64,000 nt of DNA from Vibrio maritimus (GTDB lineage Bacteria; Pseudomonadota; Gammaproteobacteria; Enterobacterales; Vibrionaceae), in assembly GCA_000755425.1 (NCBI GenBank), contig BBMT01000017.1, positions 1-64,000 on the forward strand. Reading direction: 5' to 3'. The translations under genes were made by a program, and so were the position numbers. The notes below the pieces were generated by a model, which saw nothing but the letters and a program-made list of their open reading frames with translations, ran no database searches and was not told the origin of the DNA. Every line of letters begins with the position of its first letter. The stretch's first letter is position 1. Shown piece by piece: positions 56,104-64,000 of the stretch.

Positions 56104-56361
56104 TTATTTATCTCTGTCTTGTTTTTGGGCTGGTGGTACGGGGTCAAAACCCCCTTCATTCAAAGGATGGCATTTTAATAGACGTTTGCCTGATAACCAA
56201 CACCCTTTTACAAAACCGTGAGCTTTAAGGGCTTCTATTGCATAAAGAGAGCAAGTTGGGTTGAACCGACAACGTGGCCCAATAAGAGGACTGATGACCC
56301 ATCTATAAAAATAGACGAGACCGATTGCTAACCACGCGAGGGGCGAGACAGGCGATGCCAT
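56104..56361 (-). CDS. yidD: Membrane protein insertion efficiency factor YidD
   Basis: The 85-residue protein has [31 protein letters not shown] with the conserved cysteines and a C-terminal [12 protein letters not shown], all diagnostic of YidD. Its start overlaps the end of rnpA by 34 bases, as in many bacteria. Confidence 0.94.
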   Translation of the reverse strand: MASPVSPLAWLAIGLVYFYRWVISPLIGPRCRFNPTCSLYAIEALKAHGFVKGCWLSGKRLLKCHPLNEGGFDPVPPAQKQDRDK

Positions 56362-56684
56362 AGCTTATCTAGAAGTTGGAACATTTCTTCATTGCTCAGA
56401 GTTTGCGCACTCTTTTTCGCAATTACAACAAAATCTTTGCTAGGAAGTTCGTGTTGTTTGTTACGAAAACTTTCACGTACCAGGCGCTTGAAGTGGTTTC
56501 TGCCGACAGCTGTTTTAATCTGCTTTTTAGGAACCGCTAGACCAAGACGAGGGTGTGATAGCGAGTTTTTGCGGGCAATGATGGTGAAATGGGGGGAGCC
56601 AGCTCGGTGAGCTTGCTTAAATACATTTTGGTAATGCTCGGGAGTTAACAAGCGTAACTCCCGAATAAAGGCATGCTTTTTCAA
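56328..56684 (-). CDS. rnpA: Ribonuclease P protein component
   Basis: The 118-residue basic protein has [41 protein letters not shown] (the RNR signature) and is the protein cofactor of RNase P. It starts with TTG at 56684, ten bases after the rpmH stop. Confidence 0.94.
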   Translation of the reverse strand: MKKHAFIRELRLLTPEHYQNVFKQAHRAGSPHFTIIARKNSLSHPRLGLAVPKKQIKTAVGRNHFKRLVRESFRNKQHELPSKDFVVIAKKSAQTLSNEEMFQLLDKLWHRLSRPSRG

Positions 56685-56693
56685 AATAGAAGA

Positions 56694-56831
56694 TTATTTT
56701 GAAAGGCGAGCACGGCCTTTAGCACGACGTGCGTTAATTACTTTACGACCGTTCTTAGTCGCCATGCGAGCACGGAAACCGTGAGTACGCTTGCGCTTTA
56801 GAACTGAAGGTTGAAAAGTGCGTTTAGACAT
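56694..56831 (-). CDS. rpmH: 50S ribosomal protein L34
   Basis: The 45-residue, very basic protein starts [19 protein letters not shown] at ATG 56831 and ends GRARLSK. It matches L34 over its full length. It heads the rpmH-rnpA-yidD-yidC operon, driven by the promoter at 57016-57043. Confidence 0.97.
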   Translation of the reverse strand: MSKRTFQPSVLKRKRTHGFRARMATKNGRKVINARRAKGRARLSK

Positions 56832-56903
56832 GGTTATTACCTTTACTGATCAGTAGTTTTAGGTTCTCGTTGAACCGGCGTGGGACTTATTTCCCGTCTT
56901 CTT

Positions 56904-56953
56904 TCTCTATATAGAGATAGAGAGGAAATCCGACGCCTCTCAACAAAGAGGCG
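56904..56953. repeat. Palindromes in the rpmH leader
   Basis: TCTCTATATAGAGA (56904-56917) is a perfect palindrome, and CGCCTCT (56934-56940) pairs with AGAGGCG (56947-56953) across loop CAACAA. Both lie in the presumed rpmH mRNA leader. Neither has a T-run on either side. Confidence 0.55.
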
Positions 56954-57015
56954 GAATTGTAATCACTGACTCGTCAAGAGTCAATAATCAGTTCAACTTC
57001 AATTCCAGCCGGCGA

Positions 57016-57043
57016 ATTATACTTTTTGTGAGCTAGAGCGCAA
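57016..57043 (-). promoter_or_regulatory. Promoter of the rpmH operon
   Basis: On the minus strand TTGCGC (57038-57043) and a consensus TATAAT (57016-57021) are 16 bases apart. They lie about 190 bases before the rpmH start, right after the ABC transporter ATPase stop. Confidence 0.75.
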
Positions 57044-57052
57044 GGATCAATA

Positions 57053-57786
57053 TTAGATCCCTACTTGATTTAGGAATTTCTTAAGTTGGATATCCTGTGG
57101 ATCATTAAAGATTTGCTCTGGCGTTCCTTGTTCTACGATATGGCCGTTAGCCATGAAGATCACTCTATCAGCGACCTCTTTAGCAAACTGCATTTCGTGA
57201 GTCACAACCAACATGGTTTGATGCTGAGTTGCGAGCTTTTTCATAAGGTTAAGTACTTCACCAACCCACTCAGGATCGAGTGCTGAAGTTGGTTCATCGA
57301 AGAGCAACAGCTCCGGTTGGAGCGCCATAGCGCGGCCAATACCAACACGCTGTTGCTGTCCACCGGACAGGGAAGCAGGGTATTGATCCCCTTTATCTCC
57401 TAGACCGATGTCATCGAGAATTTGCTGTGCTTTTTCAAGCGCTTGGTCTTTTTCCAGCCTTTTACGGTGATAAGACCTTCGGCAATGTTCTGACGCGCCG
57501 TCATGTGCGCGAACAGAGCATAGTTTTGAAATACAAAGCCGGTTTTACGGCGCAATGCCAATACTTCGGCTTTAGTGTGGCTTTGACAATCGACCTTCAC
57601 ATCATCAATGGTGATCGTGCCTTTGTCTGCTTGCTCAAGAAAATTTACGCAGCGCAGCAGCGTCGATTTTCCGGTACCGCTTGAGCCAATAATGACGATG
57701 ATTTCACCTTGTTTGATATCAATATCGATACCTTTTAGGACTTCTGTATCGCCAAACTGCTTGTGGATATTTTCCAGTTTAATCAT
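57053..57786 (-). CDS. Amino acid ABC transporter ATP-binding protein (one frame break)
   Basis: Walker [10 protein letters not shown] (34-42), Q-loop [10 protein letters not shown], signature LSGGQQQR and Walker [15 protein letters not shown] are all present and identify the GlnQ/HisP/TcyN group. The frame breaks near 57462; one base restores [23 protein letters not shown] and a 244-residue protein. It overlaps the permease gene by four bases and forms a complete importer with it and the binding protein. The best guess for substrate is cystine or a related amino acid. Confidence 0.92.
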
Positions 57787-58454
57787 CGTTGATATGCCTT
57801 GTTCAATCTTTGTTCAGCCCACAGTTGCACGCGAGTAAGCACTAACACCACGCCCCAGTAGATCAGAGCCACTGCCAAGAAAGCCTCAAAGAAGCGGAAG
57901 CTGGATGACGCCTCCATTTGAGCCTTGGCCATGATTTCAGCCACGCCGAGCGTAAAGGCCAGCGATGTCGATTTGATCATGTCGATGAAGTAGTTCATTA
58001 GCGATGGCAAAGCGACACGGGTCGCCTGCGGCAAAATAATGCGGCGCATGGCTTGGCTGGTCGTCATACCCACTGACAAGCTTGCTTCCATCTGACTGCG
58101 ATCAATGCCTATGATGGCAGCACGAATACTTTCTGCCATGTATGCGGCGAAGTGGAGCGTTAAACCTATGACAGCTGCACTAAACGCATTCAGTCCGACC
58201 ATCCACGGGAAAATTTGTGGCAGACCGTAGTAAAGCAAGAACAGCTGCACCAAAAGTGGGGTGCCGCGGAAAAAGCTGATGTAGAGCTGACTGAGCTGAT
58301 CGAGGACAGGGATCTTGAAAACACGAATATTCGCTAAGATGACCGACAAGATCAGAGAGAACACCAGTCCCCATACTGCCATTTCCATCGTAGTGCCAAG
58401 ATACTTGAGCAGTATCGGCATCAGCTCCAGCATGTATTGAAAATCAAATCCCAT
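57783..58454 (-). CDS. Amino acid ABC transporter permease
   Basis: The intact 223-residue protein has about five membrane segments and the family motif EASLSVGMTTSQAMRRIILPQATRVALPSLMN that contacts the ATPase. FFRGTPLLVQLFLLYYGLP is typical of the His/Glu/Gln/cystine permeases. It lies between the binding protein and the ATPase. Confidence 0.92.
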   Translation of the reverse strand: MGFDFQYMLELMPILLKYLGTTMEMAVWGLVFSLILSVILANIRVFKIPVLDQLSQLYISFFRGTPLLVQLFLLYYGLPQIFPWMVGLNAFSAAVIGLTLHFAAYMAESIRAAIIGIDRSQMEASLSVGMTTSQAMRRIILPQATRVALPSLMNYFIDMIKSTSLAFTLGVAEIMAKAQMEASSSFRFFEAFLAVALIYWGVVLVLTRVQLWAEQRLNKAYQR

Positions 58455-58522
58455 AACGTTACCAAACTTCTAGAAAAACAAACGCCACTAACAAGCGTAG
58501 TGGGCGTAATAATAGTGATCAC

Positions 58523-59284
58523 TTACTTTTTAGTGATGTCTGCGCCAAACCACTTCTCAGAGATTTTCTCTAGCGTACCATCTGCACGCATGTCTGCCAG
58601 TGCCGCATTCACTTCTTGTTGCAGCTTTTGACCTTTTTCGTTGTTCACGAATGGCCATGCGTTCTCAATCGTTTCGAACGGTTCGCCCGCTAGCTGTAGT
58701 GGCAGACCTGTCTTCTTGATAAGCTCAAGTGCAGATAGACGATCCATTACGAATGCATCAGCTCGGCCAAGAGCAACATCGTGTTCAATACCCGTGTCGT
58801 AGGTTTTAACATTGATTTTGTTGTCTTTATCGTAGCTGCGCAGTAGCTGTTCAAAGTTAGAACCCAGGTTTACCGCCACAGTTTTTCCTGCGAGGTCTTC
58901 AATACCTTGAATGCTGTCATTACCTTTGCGAACAGTAATCTGTGCACCATCAATCACGTATGGGTCAGCAAATAGGTATTTCGCTTTACGCGCATCGGTC
59001 ATGGTGATCTGGTTAGAGATAGTGTCGATACGACCGGTCTCGAGCAAACCAAACAAACCAGAGAAGTTCGCAGTCACGTACTCGACTTTGTAGTCGTTTC
59101 TGCGACCAATTTCGTCCCAAAGGTCAACTTCAAACCCTTGCAACTTGTCTTGCTTAACAAACGTAAATGGGAAGTAGCGACCAGACATGCCGACTTTCAC
59201 TTCTTGAGTCGCAGCATAAGCTGCTTGAGATACGGTTGCAGAAAGCGCCAAAGCGGTTAGTAAACCTTTAATCCAGTTTTTCAT
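58523..59284 (-). CDS. Amino acid (cystine-like) periplasmic binding protein
   Basis: I start at ATG 59284, preceded by AAGGAG; a longer frame to 59401 adds an unlikely 39 residues. It has a signal peptide (KNWIKGLLTALALSATVSQAAYA) and a family 3 fold: GRYFPFTF, LQGFEVDLWDEIGRR, ISNQITMTDARKAKYLFADPY, and the end LEKISEKWFGADIT. That ending and VMDRLSALELIKKTG resemble E. coli TcyJ, so cystine is a plausible ligand. It is first in the three-gene operon. Confidence 0.9.
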   Translation of the reverse strand: MKNWIKGLLTALALSATVSQAAYAATQEVKVGMSGRYFPFTFVKQDKLQGFEVDLWDEIGRRNDYKVEYVTANFSGLFGLLETGRIDTISNQITMTDARKAKYLFADPYVIDGAQITVRKGNDSIQGIEDLAGKTVAVNLGSNFEQLLRSYDKDNKINVKTYDTGIEHDVALGRADAFVMDRLSALELIKKTGLPLQLAGEPFETIENAWPFVNNEKGQKLQQEVNAALADMRADGTLEKISEKWFGADITKK

Positions 59285-59416
59285 TTTACTACTCCTTCTA
59301 TTTATGGAGAGGGATGTTACTGGTAAAGCTGTCGATAAGTTAAATAACGAGTTGTTATTAACCATAACAAATCCGTGGTTGAACGCTGACTTTTTGTTCA
59401 TCGCTGTTCAGTGTTT

Positions 59417-59615
59417 GATCAAATTCGATGACAGCTTGAACACGGATCTATACACAAGTTAGATCATGTTTCGCATTTTGTGGGTAGATCTGTGTTTTGT
59501 GCATGCGTTTGTGAGTAAAATCAGGGCAATTTGTGCGGATCAAGCCAAATTGACCGAAAAAATTGTGAATAACTTAGATCTTATTCACTGGATCGCCGAT
59601 CATTTGCTGGCGATC
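59417..59615 (+). promoter_or_regulatory. dnaA regulatory region with GATC cluster and DnaA box
   Basis: The 393-base gap between the binding-protein gene and dnaA (59285-59677) has no gene. Nine GATC sites occur in 59417-59615, far above the one in 256 expected. TGTGAATAA at 59564-59572 is a DnaA box (TTATTCACA) on the minus strand, and TTATTCACT at 59581-59589 is a one-mismatch box. This fits DnaA autoregulation and SeqA sequestration of the dnaA promoter. Confidence 0.7.
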
Positions 59616-59677
59616 TTGGTTATCAACAGGTAAAATTACCAATCTTTTCCAATTCCAATAAATAGAGTGAGAGCACC

Positions 59678-61083
59678 GTGTCATCTTCGCTTTGGTTGCA
59701 ATGTTCGCAACGTCTACAAGAAGAGCTACCCGCTACCGAATTCAGCATGTGGGTTAGACCCCTACAAGCTGAGCTTAATGACAACACCCTAACTCTATTT
59801 GCGCCTAACCGCTTTGTACTCGACTGGGTGCGCGATAGATACCTCAACAGCATTAACCGTCTACTAAAAGAGTACTGCGGTAATGATGTGCCGAATCTTC
59901 GCTTTGAAGTCGGCAGCAAGCCGGTTTCTGCACCGCCAGCACCCAAGCCAGTTAAGACCGCGGCCGACGTTGCGGCTGAGTCTTCTGCTCCTGCGCAGCT
60001 ACAAGCGCGCCAACCTGTGCATAAAACCTGGGATGATGAGGCAGAAGTCTCGGACATCAATCACCGCTCGAACGTTAACATCAAGCATAAGTTCAACAAC
60101 TTCGTTGAAGGTAAGTCGAACCAGCTTGGTCTTGCTGCGGCACGTCAGGTGGCGGATAACCCTGGTGCGGCCTATAACCCGTTGTTCTTATATGGCGGTA
60201 CAGGTCTAGGTAAAACTCACCTATTGCACGCTGTGGGCAACGCCATTGTTGATAACAAGCCAAACGCGAAAGTGGTGTACATGCACTCGGAGCGTTTCGT
60301 TCAGGACATGGTTAAGGCGTTACAAAACAACGCAATTGAAGAATTTAAGCGCTACTACCGCAGTGTTGATGCGCTTCTTATCGATGATATTCAATTTTTC
60401 GCCAATAAAGAGCGCTCACAAGAAGAGTTCTTCCATACCTTTAATGCGCTGCTTGAAGGCAACCAACAGATCATCCTGACATCGGATCGTTATCCGAAAG
60501 AGATCAACGGCGTAGAAGATCGCCTGAAGTCTCGTTTTGGTTGGGGCTTGACCGTGGCTATCGAACCACCTGAGTTAGAAACTCGCGTGGCGATCTTGAT
60601 GAAAAAGCCGAAGACCACCAAATTCACCTAGCCGATGAAGTGGCATTCTTCATTGCTAAGCGTTTGCGTTCAAACGTTCGTGAGCTGGAAGGTGCTCTAA
60701 ACCGCGTGATTGCTAACGCCAACTTTACTGGTCGTCCAATTACCATCGATTTTGTTCGTGAAGCACTGCGTGACTTGCTCGCTCTGCAAGAGAAGCTGGT
60801 GACCATTGATAACATTCAAAAGACGGTTGCCGAATACTACAAGATTAAAGTTGCGGATCTGCTTTCAAAGCGTCGTTCTCGTTCTGTTGCTCGTCCACGC
60901 CAGTTAGCGATGGCGCTAGCAAAAGAGTTGACCAACCACAGCCTGCCAGAGATTGGTGATGCGTTTGGTGGTCGTGACCACACTACCGTGCTGCATGCGT
61001 GTCGTAAAATCGCTCAGCTGCGTGAGGAGAGTCATGACATTAAGGAAGACTATTCCAACTTAATTCGCACGCTTTCTTCATAA
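59678..61083 (+). CDS. dnaA: Chromosomal replication initiator DnaA (one frame break)
   Basis: DnaA binds the oriC boxes and unwinds the origin. The start is GTG 59678. Domain I covers about residues 1-80, a Pro/Ala linker 81-115, and the AAA+ domain has Walker A GGTGLGKT (173-180) and LLIDDIQFF. Domain IV has the signature [15 protein letters not shown]. The frame breaks near 60610, where an A5 run should be A6 ([24 protein letters not shown]). Corrected length is 468 residues. It is followed by dnaN and recF. Confidence 0.96.
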
Positions 61084-61170
61084 TAGTGGCATAATCACTA
61101 TAATTAGCATTCAAGTTATTGTATTTCGCATATAAGTGGCATGGATTGCCATCTTTACGAAGAGTTATCT

Positions 61171-62271
61171 ATGAAATTTACTATCGAACGTCATCACCTA
61201 CTAAAGCCGTTACAACAAGTTTCTGGTGCATTAGGCGGCCGTCCTACATTACCTATTTTGGGCAACTTGCTTCTTAAAGTAGAAGAAGGGGTGCTTTCTC
61301 TTACCGCAACCGACCTTGAGGTTGAGTTGGTAAGTAAGGTGACGTTAGAGAGTGAATTTGAAGCGGGCAGTGTGACCGTACCTTCGCGTAAGTTCCTCGA
61401 TATCTGTCGTGGGCTACCCGATGACTCAACAATCACTATCGTACTAGAAGGCGATCGCGTACAAGTACGCTCTGGTCGTAGCCGATTCTCACTATCCACA
61501 TTGCCAGCAAGCGATTTCCCAAACATTGAAGATTGGCAGCAAGAAGTGGCGGTGACGGTGACTCAAGCTGAGCTTAAGTCGCTGATCGACAAGACTCAGT
61601 TCTCAATGGCTAACCAAGATGTGCGTTACTACCTAAACGGTATGTTGTTTGAGTTAGACCAAACAACATTGCGCTCAGTGGCGACTGATGGTCACCGTAT
61701 GGCGGTGGCAACGGTGGCGCTAGAAGGCAGCTTTGACAACAAACAGATCATTGTGCCGCGAAAAGGTGTACAGGAGCTTTCTAAGCTTCTAGATGCGCCA
61801 GAGCAGCCAGTCACGCTGCAAATTGGCAGCTCGAACATCCGCGCCGAAGTGAATAACTATGTCTTCACTTCTAAGCTTGTTGATGGTCGTTTCCCAGATT
61901 ATCGCCGCGTTATGCCGCAAAATACCGACAAGACACTCGAAACAAACTGTGATGAGTTGCGTCAAGCGTTCTCCCGTGCCGCGATTCTATCGAATGAGAA
62001 ATTCCGCGGTGTTCGTGTCAACCTAGCAGACAACGAGATGCGCATTACGGCGAATAACCCAGAGCAAGAAGAAGCGGAAGAGATGCTCGACGTGAACTTC
62101 CAAGGTGACGCGCTCGAGATTGGTTTCAACGTATCTTACGTTCTCGATGTACTTAATACGCTTCGCTGCGACCAGGTACGCATGTCGATGTCCAATGCCA
62201 ACGCCAGTGCGTTGATTGAAAATAGCGAAGATGACAGTGCCATGTACGTGGTGATGCCGATTCGTCTCTAA
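61171..62271 (+). CDS. dnaN: DNA polymerase III sliding clamp (beta subunit)
   Basis: The intact 366-residue clamp starts MKFTIERHHLLKPLQQVSGALGGRPTLPILGNLL at ATG 61171; an in-frame ATG at 61141 lacks homology. It ends YVVMPIRL, the conserved clamp C-terminus. It forms a dimeric ring on DNA. Confidence 0.97.
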   Translation: MKFTIERHHLLKPLQQVSGALGGRPTLPILGNLLLKVEEGVLSLTATDLEVELVSKVTLESEFEAGSVTVPSRKFLDICRGLPDDSTITIVLEGDRVQVRSGRSRFSLSTLPASDFPNIEDWQQEVAVTVTQAELKSLIDKTQFSMANQDVRYYLNGMLFELDQTTLRSVATDGHRMAVATVALEGSFDNKQIIVPRKGVQELSKLLDAPEQPVTLQIGSSNIRAEVNNYVFTSKLVDGRFPDYRRVMPQNTDKTLETNCDELRQAFSRAAILSNEKFRGVRVNLADNEMRITANNPEQEEAEEMLDVNFQGDALEIGFNVSYVLDVLNTLRCDQVRMSMSNANASALIENSEDDSAMYVVMPIRL

Positions 62272-62286
62272 GACGAGCATGATGTT

Positions 62287-63369
62287 ATGCCGCTTACGCG
62301 TTTAATCGTACAGCAATTTCGAAATATTAAAGCCTGTGATATTGAACTATCTACAGGCTTTAACTTTATTATTGGCCCCAACGGCAGTGGCAAAACCAGC
62401 TTGTTGGAGGCGATCTATTTGCTTGGTCATGGGCGCTCATTTAAGAGTTCGCTCACCGGTCGAGTGATACAAAATGACTGCCAAGAGCTGTTTGTACATG
62501 GCCGTTTTTTGAACTCGGATCAATTTGAGATACCCATTGGCATTAATAAGCAGCGCGATGGCTCAACAGAGGTTAAAATAGGCGGTCAATCTGGGCAAAA
62601 GTTAGCTCAGCTTGCCAAGGTTCTGCCGCTGCAACTTATCCATCCAGAGGGCTTTGAATTACTCACTGATGGCCCTAAGTTTCGCCGGGCATTTATCGAC
62701 TGGGGAGTGTTTCACTCTGAGCCAGGTTTTTTTGAGGCTTGGGGTCGTTTTAAGCGTCTCAGTAAGCAGCGCAATGCGCTACTAAAGACGGCCACCAGCT
62801 ACCGAGAGTTAAGCTACTGGGATAGAGATTTAGCCCAGCTTGCTGAACAAATCGATGGTTGGCGCCGCACCTATGTCGAGCAAATGAAAACTTTGGCTGA
62901 AGAAATGTGTCAGTCTTTTCTGCCGGAGTTTGAAATCAAGCTTGGTTATTACCGTGGCTGGGAAAAAGACACGCCGTATGGCGAGCTCTTGGAACGTAAC
63001 TTTGAGCGTGACCAAAGTTTGGGATACACCTTTAGTGGCCCAAATAAAGCCGATTTAAGAATTAAAGTGAACAACACCCCTGTAGAGGATGTGTTGTCTC
63101 GTGGTCAGCTAAAACTGATGATGTGTGCGCTGCGCCTTGCGCAAGGGCAGCACCTCGCAGAGTTGAACGGAAAGCAATGTATCTATCTGATAGATGACTT
63201 TGCTTCAGAATTAGATAGCCTGCGTCGTAAACGCTTAGCGGATTACTTAAAACAGACTCAGGCTCAAGTTTTTGTAAGCTCTATTACCGAAAGCCAAGTT
63301 GCCGACATGATTGACGAAAATGGCAAGATGTTTCATGTGGAACATGGCACAATAGAGCAAGGTAAATAG
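62287..63369 (+). CDS. recF: DNA replication and repair protein RecF
   Basis: RecF is an SMC-like ATPase that helps load RecA at gaps. The intact 360-residue protein has Walker A GPNGSGKT at 30-37, the signature LSRGQLK and Walker [12 protein letters not shown]. It starts 15 bases after dnaN and ends 12 bases before gyrB. Confidence 0.96.
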   Translation: MPLTRLIVQQFRNIKACDIELSTGFNFIIGPNGSGKTSLLEAIYLLGHGRSFKSSLTGRVIQNDCQELFVHGRFLNSDQFEIPIGINKQRDGSTEVKIGGQSGQKLAQLAKVLPLQLIHPEGFELLTDGPKFRRAFIDWGVFHSEPGFFEAWGRFKRLSKQRNALLKTATSYRELSYWDRDLAQLAEQIDGWRRTYVEQMKTLAEEMCQSFLPEFEIKLGYYRGWEKDTPYGELLERNFERDQSLGYTFSGPNKADLRIKVNNTPVEDVLSRGQLKLMMCALRLAQGQHLAELNGKQCIYLIDDFASELDSLRRKRLADYLKQTQAQVFVSSITESQVADMIDENGKMFHVEHGTIEQGK

Positions 63370-63381
63370 TGAGAGAAACTC

Positions 63382-64000
63382 ATGTCAGAAAATTACGATT
63401 CATCGAGTATTAAGGTACTAAAGGGTCTGGATGCGGTACGTAAGCGTCCGGGAATGTACATCGGCGACACGGACGATGGAACCGGTCTACACCACATGGT
63501 TTTTGAGGTGGTTGATAACTCAATTGATGAAGCGTTAGCAGGTCACTGTAGCGACATTATCGTGACTATTCATGAGGACAACTCTGTTTCTGTTAGCGAT
63601 GATGGCCGTGGTATTCCAACGGAAATGCACCCAGAAGAGCAAGTGTCTGCGGCAGAAGTTATCATGACGGTACTTCACGCTGGTGGTAAGTTCGATGACA
63701 ACTCGTACAAGGTATCGGGTGGTCTGCACGGCGTAGGTGTTTCTGTAGTAAACGCACTGTCTAAGCAAGTGACATTGACAATCCATCGTGGCGGTCACAT
63801 TCATACTCAAACTTATCACCACGGTGAGCCACAGGCGCCACTGGCTGTGATTGGTGATACCGATAAAACGGGTACAGAAATCCGTTTCTGGCCAAGTGAA
63901 GAAACCTTCTCAAATGTAGAGTTCCACTACGACATTCTTGCCAAGCGTCTACGTGAACTGTCGTTCCTAAACTCAGGTGTCTCAATCAAGCTTGTCGATA
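63382..64000 (+). CDS. gyrB: DNA gyrase subunit B (5' part; runs off the window)
   Basis: About 206 residues of the GHKL ATPase domain are visible: [51 protein letters not shown] and [27 protein letters not shown]. The start is ATG 63382. No stop occurs before the window end, so the gene is cut by the window and not truncated biologically. Confidence 0.97.
   Translation, partial: MSENYDSSSIKVLKGLDAVRKRPGMYIGDTDDGTGLHHMVFEVVDNSIDEALAGHCSDIIVTIHEDNSVSVSDDGRGIPTEMHPEEQVSAAEVIMTVLHAGGKFDDNSYKVSGGLHGVGVSVVNALSKQVTLTIHRGGHIHTQTYHHGEPQAPLAVIGDTDKTGTEIRFWPSEETFSNVEFHYDILAKRLRELSFLNSGVSIKLVD

Noticed and set aside
59678-61083. dnaA, atpA, atpD, def, fmt, glmU and others as pseudogenes
   Set aside because: They are essential or near-essential, their sequences are otherwise fully conserved, and each needs only one base in a short run. 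Decay would not produce this pattern across the whole window.

Overview
The window is chromosomal DNA of a gammaproteobacterium, almost certainly a Vibrio (main chromosome, origin region). Support: the order gyrB-recF-dnaN-dnaA / rpmH-rnpA-yidD-yidC-mnmE-mioC-oriC-mnmG-rsmG-parA-parB-atpIBEFHAGDC-glmU, the aroE/hemF/tsaC/purEK/dprA/def/fmt/rsmB/trkAH block, and two tandem DUF2860 genes, a family I know mainly from vibrios. I cannot name the species. No rRNA, tRNA, CRISPR array, insertion sequence or prophage is visible.

Layout. 0.1-15.9 kb is housekeeping: gamma carbonic anhydrase, shikimate and heme enzymes, t6A synthesis, purine synthesis under a clear PurR box, DprA, a LysM protein, Def/Fmt/RsmB, TrkA/TrkH potassium uptake, a TrhA-type membrane protein and a Spo0M-like protein. 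16-25 kb is more accessory: an unknown small gene behind a perfect 16-bp palindrome, YihD, a LysR regulator facing a small secreted protein, CcoG, SrkA, DsbA, a YihG acyltransferase and the DUF2860 pair. 25-33.4 kb holds comM and the ilvLGMEDA branched-chain amino acid operon, with a leader peptide gene and attenuator. 33.4-39.1 kb has a GAF-GGDEF diguanylate cyclase, the punR/punC purine nucleoside pair, and a divergent binding-protein/permease pair with no ATPase. 39.2-64 kb runs through glmU, ATP synthase, parAB, oriC, tRNA modification, membrane insertion, a complete amino-acid ABC transporter, dnaA, dnaN, recF and the start of gyrB.

The genes work together as the usual origin neighbourhood: DnaA, clamp, RecF, GyrB, ParA/ParB and a GATC-rich oriC with four DnaA boxes and four GATCT-initiated 13-mers.

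The main caution is sequence quality. About 35 reading-frame breaks occur in 25 conserved genes, including essential ones (dnaA, atpA, atpD, def, fmt, glmU, mnmG, mnmE). Nearly all are repaired by adding one base, usually in a short homopolymer, and the corrected lengths match family lengths (AtpA 513, AtpD 467, MnmG 631, MnmE 453, Def 169, Fmt 315). I read these as base-calling deletions, not pseudogenes, and annotate the genes full length as CDS with the break noted. I found no convincing undescribed multi-gene system. The best leads are the orphan small gene with its palindrome, the ATPase-less ABC pair, the DUF2860 pair and a terminator separating mioC from oriC.
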